From NCBI GenBank assembly GCA_018240595.1, contig JAFEFL010000064.1, forward strand, positions 186,001 to 250,000: a stretch of 64,000 nt of DNA, written 5' to 3'. Origin of the DNA: Pseudomonadota bacterium (GTDB lineage: Bacteria > Pseudomonadota > Alphaproteobacteria > Rhizobiales > Xanthobacteraceae). The translations under genes were made by a program, and so were the position numbers. Shown here in pieces: positions 33,622-40,553 of the stretch; the first letter of the stretch is position 1; the number at the start of each line of letters is the position of its first letter. The notes beneath the pieces are model-generated. The model was not told the origin of the DNA. It searched no databases and was given only the letters and a program-made list of their open reading frames with translations.

Positions 33622-33765
33622 ATGCTCTCGCTTCTCGCTGTAGTCTTGCTTTTGGGCGCTCTTGTTGGCGCATGGGCCCAAGCCCGCGAGGACGCCGATG
33701 CGGAAATGTCCAACGAAGACTTTGACCACAACGAAGGAGAAGAGACCTATGACGAAGACCTATAA
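33622..33765 (+). CDS. Small membrane protein with acidic tail
   Basis: The 47-residue protein has one membrane span (LSLLAVVLLLGALVGAWAQA) and a cytoplasmic-looking acidic tail (EDADAEMSNEDFDHNEGEE). It starts 16 bases after the recombinase stop and overlaps the next small gene. It is not recognised. Confidence 0.4.
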   Translation: MLSLLAVVLLLGALVGAWAQAREDADAEMSNEDFDHNEGEETYDEDL

Positions 33766-33901
33766 GGCGAAGGTGCGGCTTCCAAACGGTTCGGTGCAAG
33801 AGGTGCGGGTGGAGGCGGATAGCTCCCTCAACGCTCGGGCAATGCTGGAAGCCCAGTACGGCAAGGGCTCAATCTTTTCCTCGCCGACGGAAGCGAGATA
33901 G
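33749..33901 (+). CDS. Small hypothetical protein
   Basis: The 50-residue protein (MTKTYKAKVRLPNGSVQEVRVEADSS...) has a strong ribosome site (GGAGAAGAG) and a beta-strand-like start that resembles small island proteins. Its start lies inside the preceding small gene, so the two are probably coupled. Confidence 0.5.
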   Translation: MTKTYKAKVRLPNGSVQEVRVEADSSLNARAMLEAQYGKGSIFSSPTEAR

Positions 33902-33972
33902 GCCCCACTTAGGGGACATTAAAGGCGAAACGATACAACTCGCGATTACGAATAGGTATTGGCAAACGAACG

Positions 33973-34387
33973 ATGTCAGACCAAAGCTCATTCCCGAATA
34001 GTCGAATGTCCGAAAGCATGCGCCGACTATTGGAAAGCATGCCTGAAACACCGCCCCCACCTGTGCCGCCTACACCGCCTGCGCCAGGTCACCCAGGCGA
34101 GTTCCGCCAGTTCATCATTCTACATTGCCGAGCTCATGGCGCTCCTATTTGTGGTCGTCGGCACAGTAGCCCCAGCTCTGCTGGGGCTATGGCTCAAATC
34201 GGAGTTGGCTACCGTAATCTTTGCCGGCGCTGGCTTTGTTGTGTCGGTCCTCGTATCTGCTGGCTATCTCGTTCTCTCAGACATTGCTGCTAACACCCGA
34301 GAGGCGGTGCAGGTGCTGCGGAAAAATGCCGAGCAGAGTGCGCCACCGATGGGTCAAGAACACAAGGTCAAAGCAGATAGTATCTAG
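33973..34387 (+). pseudogene. Small membrane protein, apparently frameshifted
   Basis: The first frame gives MSDQSSFPNSRMSESMRRLL followed by a Pro-rich stretch (PETPPPPVPPTPPAPG). A natural continuation (AELMALLFVVVGTVAPALLG, then a second hydrophobic segment and a charged tail) lies one frame over. The join would be near 34095. The gene is therefore broken, or uses a frameshift; alternatively translation starts anew at ATG 34136, giving 83 residues with two membrane spans. Confidence 0.45.
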
Positions 34388-34638
34388 TACCCATCGTCGT
34401 ATGAAGACCCGGTTTATTTCATGCATTGTGTGCAGTTTATTGCACGATGCGTCGGATATAGCCGAAGACAGCTTTACCGAGATAGATTAATCCACGAACG
34501 CTCCAATACGTCATGCAAAGCGGACAGGGCGCAAACGGCACCTGCGGCCGCGAACAGGTGGGGCCATTCGATGTTTCATCGGCTGGCGATGTCATGGAAA
34601 TTCTCCGATTAGAGTGGATGACATTGATGGTTGTCATG
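34388..34638. other. Intergenic stretch with no clear gene
   Basis: A minus-strand frame (34437-34595 from an internal Met) contains PFAPCPLCMTYWSVRGL but lacks support and is not called. Confidence 0.35.
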
Positions 34639-35082
34639 TCAGGCATGTTGCGCGACCGGGCGCTGCAGGCCGTAGACGCCACCCAGCACCGCGCCGAAGA
34701 TGACGTGAAGAACCAGGGTCATCATTGGAGCCATGACGCCGAATTTCATACCGAACAGTCCCGCTCCAGCCATTGGCATCACACCGATCATCATCACGAC
34801 CCAAGCGGCAATTCCGAAAACGACGCCCTTGGTCAAATAGCTATCGCCCGGAATATGCCGGTTAAGCCACGCAAAGAGCGCTCCCCAGACGACCGTGCCG
34901 ATCATGAAATGGGCGAAACAGCCGACGGCCGGAGGCGAATTGCCCATCATCCGCGACAGCATAGCAATGACATCCAGTTCCGGAATGACGCCCATCTTGG
35001 ATTTCATCAGCATCAGCGCGGATAGCGCGACGGTGGCGACGAAGCCGGCCACCATGGCTTTGAGGACGTTACGTTGGAACAT
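34639..35082 (-). CDS. DUF6789-like small membrane protein
   Basis: The 147-residue protein has four hydrophobic spans (for example VLKAMVAGFVATVALSALML and FAHFMIGTVVWGALFAWL) and Met-rich stretches (AMLSRMMGN, VVMMIGVMPMAGAG) that could bind copper. I associate it with the DUF6789 family. It is preceded by a GTAACC-N16-CGAA promoter about 34 bases upstream, which places it in the ECF regulon of this block. Confidence 0.7.
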   Translation of the reverse strand: MFQRNVLKAMVAGFVATVALSALMLMKSKMGVIPELDVIAMLSRMMGNSPPAVGCFAHFMIGTVVWGALFAWLNRHIPGDSYLTKGVVFGIAAWVVMMIGVMPMAGAGLFGMKFGVMAPMMTLVLHVIFGAVLGGVYGLQRPVAQHA

Positions 35083-35115
35083 TCGAGCCTCCCAAATCTG
35101 GTTTCCACCGGATGG

Positions 35116-35141
35116 TTCGTTGGGAAGGCAGGAAAGGTTAC
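35116..35141 (-). promoter_or_regulatory. ECF promoter (GTAACC-N16-CGAA) for 34639-35082
   Basis: On the minus strand, GTAACC (35141-35136) and CGAA (35119-35116) are exactly 16 bases apart. The start codon of the membrane protein lies 34 bases downstream. Confidence 0.75.
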
Positions 35142-35176
35142 GCTGTCGCGGCTGAATTTCCGCCGAGAAGCGAATA

Positions 35177-35842
35177 TCAGACGGATCGGTTTGTGACGAC
35201 GGACCGCCAATTCAAGAGGTACGGTCCGGCATAGGTCGCCGAAGCCGCCAACAGGAAGACGCTGCCGAACTGCCAGACCAGCACCATCAGGCTCGCATCC
35301 TGCGCATGGAACAGGCGCAAAGCGAAATTACCAAGCCCTGCAGACGCTAACGCGCCGAGGGCGACGGTGAGGTAGGGCATCATTGGGGCGCCGCGGCGAA
35401 GCATGACGACCATGGCGATGGCGGGTACCGCACCGGCCAGCGCGATCGCGGGAAGGCAAATCCAGTCAGATTGGAGTGATAGTCCGGCAGAGCCCAGGTG
35501 CAGCCACGTGCTGATGCATCCTTGGCCGAGAACGCCGAGCCAGACCGCGAGCGGAATGACAGGTAGCAGGAGCACCTTACGATTGTATCCGGGAACAGTC
35601 GCGGCGAAAGCGGCGATGGCCGCAGTGACGGCTGTTGCAAGGGCGGCGAGCTGTTCGATTAGGAAACGGCTTTCCGCGAATTTCGTCGCAAGGTCCGGAC
35701 GCGGCGACATCATGACGACGATTAGCGCGAGGTAGGGTACAGCGATGGCGAGCCACAGCGCGCATCGGACCCATGGGCGCGGGAGCCGTTGCACGGGGCG
35801 ACTGTTGTCAATCAGAGTATCGATGAGATGCTGGGTGTCCAT
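35177..35842 (-). CDS. nrsF: NrsF-like anti-sigma factor (DUF1109)
   Basis: The 221-residue protein has six hydrophobic segments (for example RCALWLAIAVPYLALIVVMM and EQLAALATAVTAAIAAFAAT) and the Cys residues (GQGCISTW, WICLPAIALAG) typical of NrsF, the membrane anti-sigma of SigF-type ECF factors. Metal or redox signals at these conserved cysteines are thought to release the sigma factor. It lies four bases after the ECF gene, in one operon. Confidence 0.88.
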   Translation of the reverse strand: MDTQHLIDTLIDNSRPVQRLPRPWVRCALWLAIAVPYLALIVVMMSPRPDLATKFAESRFLIEQLAALATAVTAAIAAFAATVPGYNRKVLLLPVIPLAVWLGVLGQGCISTWLHLGSAGLSLQSDWICLPAIALAGAVPAIAMVVMLRRGAPMMPYLTVALGALASAGLGNFALRLFHAQDASLMVLVWQFGSVFLLAASATYAGPYLLNWRSVVTNRSV

Positions 35843-35846
35843 CCTG

Positions 35847-36410
35847 TCAGTCCTTGCTCAGGGCCTTGCGGAGTGCGCCGATGGCCCGGTGAACGGACAC
35901 TTTGAGTGCGCCGACGCTGGTACCGCTCGCTGCGGCGGCCTCCTTCAACGACATCTGACGTAGCTTGAGCAACTCAACCGCCTCGCGCTGACCCTGCGGC
36001 AGCATCTGAATAGCCTTCCTGAGTGCCTCGGGGTCACGATAGGAATCGACGACGTTATTCGCTGCGTCGTCCGAAAAGGTTACGGGATATTCGTCGACAT
36101 TGACTTCGTTGGCCTTGCTGCGGGCATAGACGCGCACGCTGTCCACGAGCCGGTTCCTGGCAATTGCCATCAGCCAGGGCATAAAGGGTCGCGAAGGATC
36201 GTAGGTCGCACGGACCGCGTGCATGGACACGAGTACCTCCTGGACGAGATCCTCGATGTCGGCCGTTGGCAGGAACGGCCGCTGGCGGCGAATGCTGACC
36301 TGAAGCTTGGGCACAATGGCTTTAAGGAGCCGCGCGTAAGCCTGCTTGTCGCCCTGCTGGGCGGCTTGCATCAAGGCTTCGAGGATCGGTTCGTCGGGCG
36401 TCTGTGTCAT
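35847..36410 (-). CDS. sigF: ECF sigma factor (SigF-like)
   Basis: The 187-residue protein has region 2 (ADIEDLVQEVLVSMHAVRATYDPSRPFMPWLMAIARNRLVDSVR) and region 4 (LPQGQREAVELLKLRQMSLKEAAAASGTSVGALKVSVHRAIGALRK). It is paired with an NrsF-type anti-sigma gene. The Caulobacter SigF regulon uses GTAACC...CGAA promoters, and four such sites lie in this block. A GATCAC-gccgct-GTGATC palindrome (36437-36454) is in front of the gene. No GTAACC site precedes the gene itself, so autoregulation by that motif is not seen. Confidence 0.92.
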   Translation of the reverse strand: MTQTPDEPILEALMQAAQQGDKQAYARLLKAIVPKLQVSIRRQRPFLPTADIEDLVQEVLVSMHAVRATYDPSRPFMPWLMAIARNRLVDSVRVYARSKANEVNVDEYPVTFSDDAANNVVDSYRDPEALRKAIQMLPQGQREAVELLKLRQMSLKEAAAASGTSVGALKVSVHRAIGALRKALSKD

Positions 36411-36436
36411 GAACGATCTACGGGCAGCCCGGAAGC

Positions 36437-36454
36437 GATCACGCCGCTGTGATC
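36437..36454. promoter_or_regulatory. Inverted repeat in the divergent sigF/TlpA interval
   Basis: GATCAC-gccgct-GTGATC, perfect 6-6-6 symmetry, lies 27 bases from the sigF start codon. It may be an operator for another regulator. Confidence 0.4.
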
Positions 36455-36463
36455 GGCGCTACG

Positions 36464-36489
36464 GTAACCTTATGTGCTCGCTGCACGAA
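36464..36489 (+). promoter_or_regulatory. ECF promoter (GTAACC-N16-CGAA) for the TlpA-like gene
   Basis: GTAACC at 36464-36469, 16 bases, CGAA at 36486-36489. An apparent ATG at 36449 lies upstream of it and would be outside the transcript. Confidence 0.75.
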
Positions 36490-36535
36490 ACTGCCCAAAA
36501 TGAAGTGCAGTGCATATCCTAGTCGGTCGGTTGGC

Positions 36536-37183
36536 GTGAATACAGAAAATCTCAAAAGGGGAAACGGGCGCTTCGGGCCATTGGGTCGTCGCGCACTATT
36601 GACCGGTCTTATGGCTATGGCGGCCGCGGCCACCCCAATTGCAAGGGTTCGAGCGGCCTCCAACTTAGCCGACCATACAGAACCTCCGCCATTCATTTCA
36701 GGGCGCTTCCAATTCACCTTCATACGGCCTCGGCAGATTGTGCCGTCGTTGCGTCTCTTTGGGATTGACGGTCGATCCATCGATCTCGCCTCGTTGCGCG
36801 GCAAACCGATCCTCCTAAATTTCTGGGCGAGCTGGTGTCCGGCCTGCCGAATGGAGTTGCCGATGCTCGATCGGATGCTTCAGCGACAAGGGCGCCACGG
36901 TCTGCAAATTATCGCAGTTTCGGAAGACCGGGCAGACCGGCAAGTCGTAGAACGGTTCACTCGCGAGATCGGCATTACGCATCTACCCGTCTACCAGGAT
37001 CCGAGCGGGTATGTGGCTTACAGCAACGCCGAAAATCCGCACAACGCGCCGTTCGCGTTGTACGGAATGCCGATGACTTACGCGATCGCCGCATCGGGCT
37101 GGGTCGTCGGCTATATCGCAGGTGCCGCCGATTGGACCACCGCTGACGGCCAGCGGTTTATCTCGTTTCTCTACGGCGCATGA
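36536..37183 (+). CDS. TlpA-like thiol-disulfide oxidoreductase (Tat-type signal)
   Basis: The 215-residue protein has a twin-arginine signal (GRRALLTGLMAMAAAATPI) and a thioredoxin-like domain with the active site WCPAC in LLNFWASWCPACRMELPML. It should keep periplasmic thiols or metal-binding proteins reduced. GTG 36536 was chosen because it follows the promoter at 36464 by about 45 bases; ATG 36449 is upstream of it and ATG 36500 is at or next to the predicted transcript start. The next operon starts with the same type of promoter. Confidence 0.82.
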   Translation: MNTENLKRGNGRFGPLGRRALLTGLMAMAAAATPIARVRAASNLADHTEPPPFISGRFQFTFIRPRQIVPSLRLFGIDGRSIDLASLRGKPILLNFWASWCPACRMELPMLDRMLQRQGRHGLQIIAVSEDRADRQVVERFTREIGITHLPVYQDPSGYVAYSNAENPHNAPFALYGMPMTYAIAASGWVVGYIAGAADWTTADGQRFISFLYGA

Positions 37184-37200
37184 AAATTTTGATGGGCGCC

Positions 37201-37226
37201 GTAACCTTCCTCGCCTCCTCGACGAA
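37201..37226 (+). promoter_or_regulatory. ECF promoter (GTAACC-N16-CGAA) for the thioredoxin/CcdA operon
   Basis: GTAACC at 37201-37206, 16 bases, CGAA at 37223-37226. The thioredoxin start follows 53 bases later. Confidence 0.75.
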
Positions 37227-37279
37227 CTGATCGGTGCGGGCATCTTGCCCGGTGCTCATCGTCAGGGAGGCGCTCGACC

Positions 37280-37660
37280 ATGTTTTCAAGGTTTCTGACA
37301 TTGGCCATCGCGGCCGCATTGCTCGCCAGCGCGCCCTTCACCGCGCAGGCCGGTCAGCCGTTCGATGCTCACGCGTTTCAGCAGGCCCAAGCCGCCGGCA
37401 AATCGATCCTGGTGGATGTCACGGCGCCCTGGTGTCCCACTTGCAAGCAGCAACGTCCCATTCTTCAGCAGGTCGAGAAGGACCAGCCGTCCTTGCAGGT
37501 CTTCGAAGTTGACTTCGACACGGCCAAAGACGTGCTGAAGCGGCTTCGCGTGCAGTACCAGAGCACGCTGATCGTCTTTAAAGGCGCTCAGGAAGTAGGT
37601 CGCTCGACGGGAGATACGGACCCCGACCGCATTCGTGCGCTGATCGCCCGCGGCCTCTGA
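37280..37660 (+). CDS. Secreted thioredoxin-fold protein
   Basis: The 126-residue protein has a signal peptide (FLTLAIAAALLASAPFTAQA) and a thioredoxin active site WCPTC (VDVTAPWCPTCKQQRP). It resembles the C-terminal domain of DsbD. The CcdA-like gene starts nine bases after its stop, so the pair would pass electrons across the membrane to the periplasm, serving the small Cys-rich products of this operon. Confidence 0.85.
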   Translation: MFSRFLTLAIAAALLASAPFTAQAGQPFDAHAFQQAQAAGKSILVDVTAPWCPTCKQQRPILQQVEKDQPSLQVFEVDFDTAKDVLKRLRVQYQSTLIVFKGAQEVGRSTGDTDPDRIRALIARGL

Positions 37661-37669
37661 AAGTTCGTC

Positions 37670-38386
37670 ATGTCCAATCTTCTGCTGGGCTACGGCGCAG
37701 GCGCACTCTCGACGCTTTCGCCGTGCGTTCTGCCTCTGCTGCCGATGATCTTATTCGGCGCATTGCAGCAGCATGCGCTCGGTCCGCTGGCGCTCGCTGC
37801 GGGACTTGCGAGTGCATTCGCGGCGGTCGGCGTTTCCGTGGCGACGTTTGGCTTCAGCATCGGGATTGACCCATCGACCCTGCGGATTGCGGTCGCGGTT
37901 CTGCTCGTCGCCATGGGAGCTATTCTGCTCATGCCTGCGCTGCAAGCGCGATTGGCAACCGCAGCCTCGCCCGTGGCGACGGGCGGACAGAATCTCCTTG
38001 CGAAAATTCAACCGGCGGGTCTGCTCGGCCAATTCGTGCTGGGCGGCTTATTAGGCATCATCTGGTCGCCGTGTTCGGGACCGACGCTCGGTGCGGCACT
38101 CGCGCTTGCTGCACAAGGCGAGACGGTCGGCAAGGCGGCCGCGACGATGCTCGCCTTCGGCCTGGGCGCGGCAACACCAATCGTGGCTCTGGCCTACGGT
38201 TCCCGTCATGCCGTCATGGCGCGGCGCGACTGGATGGCGCGGGTGACCCGCTTCGCCAAGCCGCTGATGGGCGTCGCCTTCGTTGGCGTCGGCGCTTTCG
38301 TCCTGACCGGGCTCGACAAAGTCATCGAAATATCTCTTACGAACGCCATGCCGGAGTGGCTGGCGAGCGTGACGACGCGGCTATGA
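37670..38386 (+). CDS. CcdA/DsbD-like membrane electron carrier
   Basis: The 238-residue protein has six hydrophobic spans with the two conserved redox Cys: LSPCVLPLLPMI near the start and IIWSPCSGPTLGAAL in the fourth span. It would carry electrons from cytoplasmic thioredoxin to the secreted thioredoxin of the preceding gene. It is shorter than DsbD and has no fused periplasmic domains. In the SigF regulon of Caulobacter comparable genes occur, so this fits the block. Confidence 0.87.
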   Translation: MSNLLLGYGAGALSTLSPCVLPLLPMILFGALQQHALGPLALAAGLASAFAAVGVSVATFGFSIGIDPSTLRIAVAVLLVAMGAILLMPALQARLATAASPVATGGQNLLAKIQPAGLLGQFVLGGLLGIIWSPCSGPTLGAALALAAQGETVGKAAATMLAFGLGAATPIVALAYGSRHAVMARRDWMARVTRFAKPLMGVAFVGVGAFVLTGLDKVIEISLTNAMPEWLASVTTRL

Positions 38387-38420
38387 ACGGCCGCATTCAA
38401 ACCCAGAGGAGACTTCCAGG

Positions 38421-38654
38421 ATGTCAATGCTCAAGAAATCGCTACAGACGCTCGGCACGCTTGCGGCGCTTGGCGCGATGACGGCGGCCCCGCTGCCCGC
38501 GCTCGCCCAAAGCTCGAACCCCTGTGCGCCGAAGGCCGCCAAGGGCAAGAACCCGTGTGCGCCGAAGGCTGGCAAGGCGATGAATCCCTGCGCGCCCAAG
38601 AAGGCCGCTAACCCGTGCGCGCCCGCCAATCCCTGCGCACCGAAGAAGAAGTAA
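38421..38654 (+). CDS. Secreted NPCAP-repeat protein
   Basis: The 77-residue protein has a signal peptide cleavable near residue 30 (LPALAQ) and a mature part of about 47 residues with five NPCAP units (Cys35, 46, 57, 66, 72) joined by Lys/Ala linkers. There are no other Cys. Cys-rich repeats of this kind suggest metal binding or a substrate for modification. It has AGGAG nine bases upstream and is followed by two hairpins, as is the bufferin-type gene. NPCA-type repeat proteins exist in other bacteria, but I know of no assigned function. Confidence 0.75.
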   Translation: MSMLKKSLQTLGTLAALGAMTAAPLPALAQSSNPCAPKAAKGKNPCAPKAGKAMNPCAPKKAANPCAPANPCAPKKK

Positions 38655-38718
38655 GTCGAAGAGACAGACGCGACTTACGCAACCGTACAGGACGGCGGGT
38701 CTCGGGTCCGTCGTCCTG
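38651..38718 (+). terminator. Two consecutive hairpins after the NPCAP gene
   Basis: GTAAGTCG/CGACTTAC (38651-38678) overlaps the stop codon. CAGGACGgCGG/CCGtCGTCCTG (38688-38718) is an 11-bp stem with one G-U. Neither has a T-run, so they may partly end or stabilise the transcript; the operon continues at 38752. Confidence 0.6.
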
Positions 38719-38751
38719 CACCCATTCACCAATAGCAATCAGGATAAAGTC

Positions 38752-39258
38752 ATGATCCGCATCTTGAACGTGGGATTCCTCGCGGTGGTAGCCGTCGCGA
38801 TGACGGCGCTGACCGTGCCGCAGGCGCGGGCCGAAACTATCAAGTTCGAAGCGCCGGTCGCCCAGAAGGAGGCGCTCCGCCTCGATTTTGCCGATGGCAG
38901 CAAGCATTTCTTCCTGCTGGTGCATCGCGAAGGCAAGTCGGAAGGTCAGGGACCGCTCGCCGGAATGACCGTCAACGAGTACGGTGCCCACGACATCGTG
39001 CCGGGCATTGGCGGCGAACCTCGCGGTTACCTTGAGTTTATCAATGCCAATGGCGACAAAGCTTATATCAAGTGGTTGATCCAGGCCATCTTCGTTCCGG
39101 GACCGGACGGTAAGCCGAAACTGCTCGATAACGGCGTGTGGCAGGTGGTGAGCGGCACCGGATCGTTGAAGTCTCTCAAGGGCGCGGGCACGTTCCATCT
39201 GGTCGCGACCGGGCCGACCGAACGGCGTTTCGTACTCGTCGGTGAGTTGACGCAGTAG
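38752..39258 (+). CDS. Secreted hypothetical protein
   Basis: The 168-residue protein has a signal peptide (FLAVVAVAMTALTVPQARA) and a beta-rich mature part (HFFLLVHREGKSEGQG, GVWQVVSGTGSLKSLKGAGTFHL). The final section resembles lipocalin or DUF3224-like barrels. There are no Cys in the mature part. Its place between the NPCAP gene and the next gene suggests a periplasmic role in the same stress response. Confidence 0.6.
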   Translation: MIRILNVGFLAVVAVAMTALTVPQARAETIKFEAPVAQKEALRLDFADGSKHFFLLVHREGKSEGQGPLAGMTVNEYGAHDIVPGIGGEPRGYLEFINANGDKAYIKWLIQAIFVPGPDGKPKLLDNGVWQVVSGTGSLKSLKGAGTFHLVATGPTERRFVLVGELTQ

Positions 39259-39270
39259 GAGCTCAGGGGC

Positions 39271-40011
39271 ATGAGCGGCAACGGTATGACCTCACACGAG
39301 CCGCCCGTCGACTTCGAACCGGCGGGCCTCCCATTCGCCGTCCTGCAACATATGGCGGACGCAGCGGTAGAGGTCGTCGACTGTATGAGGGAGATGCACG
39401 AAGTTGGCAGCAATCCGGTCAACGAAGTCTTGCGCACGGGTGGCGATTTCACTGAATGGGATCACTACCCGCCTGGCGATGTGACTGATCGGACATCGGG
39501 TGCCCTCTACTACTTTCACGCCCATGCTCCGGGTGATCGCGAGGAACTCGACTATGGTCATTTCCACATTTTCATGCGCGACGTGACCGGACGGATAGAC
39601 GAAGGGGGACAGGCCGGTGGGCCATCCCATGTCATCGCCATCGGGATGAATGAATTAGGTATGCCCGTGCGGCTTTTTACCACGAACCGCTGGGTGACGG
39701 ACGAGACCTGGCGCGACGCAGACCGCGTGGCTGCGCTGCTCGTTCAGTTTGCCATGGACAATGACGCGCCTTCGCGTGTCCTGAACCGTTGGGTTGCGGC
39801 CATGCTCAAGCTGTTCGGTCCGCAGATCGAGCGGCTGCTCATCGAGCGTGACCATGCCATTGCCCAGTGGCGCGAGCGTCATCCGAGCGCCGACGTATTG
39901 GAAGATCGTGATCTGGAGGTCACGTCGTCGCTTTCGATTGATCTGCAAGGCCATGTGGCCTGGCTGGATCGGCAGATGGATGTCGCCGGGGGCAGGATCG
40001 CCGAAGCCTAG
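39271..40011 (+). CDS. DUF6969-like cytoplasmic protein
   Basis: The 246-residue protein has no signal peptide or membrane segment. Motifs include ALYYFHAHAPGDREELDYGHFHIFMRD (several His) and IAIGMNELGMPVRLFTTNRWVTDE, which I associate with the DUF6969 family. The His-rich region could bind metal. It is the last gene of the operon that starts at 37280, twelve bases after the previous stop. Confidence 0.6.
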   Translation: MSGNGMTSHEPPVDFEPAGLPFAVLQHMADAAVEVVDCMREMHEVGSNPVNEVLRTGGDFTEWDHYPPGDVTDRTSGALYYFHAHAPGDREELDYGHFHIFMRDVTGRIDEGGQAGGPSHVIAIGMNELGMPVRLFTTNRWVTDETWRDADRVAALLVQFAMDNDAPSRVLNRWVAAMLKLFGPQIERLLIERDHAIAQWRERHPSADVLEDRDLEVTSSLSIDLQGHVAWLDRQMDVAGGRIAEA

Positions 40012-40028
40012 GGCTTTGCCGGAGGCAC

Positions 40029-40054
40029 GTAACCTTTTCATCGGTCCGGACGAA
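40029..40054 (+). promoter_or_regulatory. ECF promoter (GTAACC-N16-CGAA) for the bufferin-type operon
   Basis: GTAACC at 40029-40034, 16 bases, CGAA at 40051-40054. The first gene of the operon starts 74 bases later. Confidence 0.75.
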
Positions 40055-40128
40055 TGAAGTCTTGAGTATGCGCCATTGCATGCTTTCCGTGGCCTTGGGC
40101 CGCGCAGCACGATGATCCGGAGGAAAGA

Positions 40129-40464
40129 ATGTCGAACCGTACCATGCCTTTGCTGGTCGCAGGCGCCTTCGCCGTGGCGATCGGTGCGCTGACGAGCCCC
40201 GCCGCCGCGCAGAGCGCCGATATGAAGAAGATGATGGAGCAGAAGCAGCAGGAAACCATGGCCGCACTCAAGGGCGGCAAGTTCGAGAAATGCTACGGCG
40301 TGGCTCTGAAAGGCCACAACGACTGCTTCGCCGGAGCCGGTACGACCTGCGCCGGCACCAGCACCACCAACTATCAGGGCAATGGCTTCAAGCTGGTCGC
40401 CAAGGGTACCTGTACGACGATGTCGACGCCCGCCGGGCACGGCAGTCTGACGCCGAAAGCCTGA
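40129..40464 (+). CDS. bufA: DUF2282 bufferin precursor (BufA-like)
   Basis: The 111-residue protein has a signal peptide (VAGAFAVAIGALTSPAAAQ) and a DUF2282 core with four Cys: FEKCYGVALKGHNDCFAGAGTTCAGT and LVAKGTCTTM. Bufferins of this family are post-translationally modified copper-binding peptides (Cys to thiooxazole) exported to the periplasm. The gene has GGAGGAA nine bases upstream and is followed by hairpins. The DUF692 and DUF2063 genes downstream are its modifying partners. Confidence 0.9.
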   Translation: MSNRTMPLLVAGAFAVAIGALTSPAAAQSADMKKMMEQKQQETMAALKGGKFEKCYGVALKGHNDCFAGAGTTCAGTSTTNYQGNGFKLVAKGTCTTMSTPAGHGSLTPKA

Positions 40465-40519
40465 CCCGCGGTCAGGTGTCCGACAACGCTACGGGACGGG
40501 CCCTCGCCCGCCCGTAGCG
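40460..40519 (+). terminator. Two hairpins between bufA and bufB
   Basis: CCTGACC/GGTCAGG (40460-40476) overlaps the bufA stop. CGCTACGGG/CCCGTAGCG (40487-40519) encloses an inner GGG/CCC pair. This spacing matches the hairpin pair after the NPCAP gene and would let the precursor be made in excess over the enzymes. Confidence 0.65.
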
Positions 40520-40553
40520 CCGGAAAGTATTCGCCGCGACGGAGCGAAACGTC

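Noticed and set aside
34437..34595. Minus-strand frame with PFAPCPLCMTYWSVRGL
   Set aside because: Too short, with no homology I recognise and no ribosome site.
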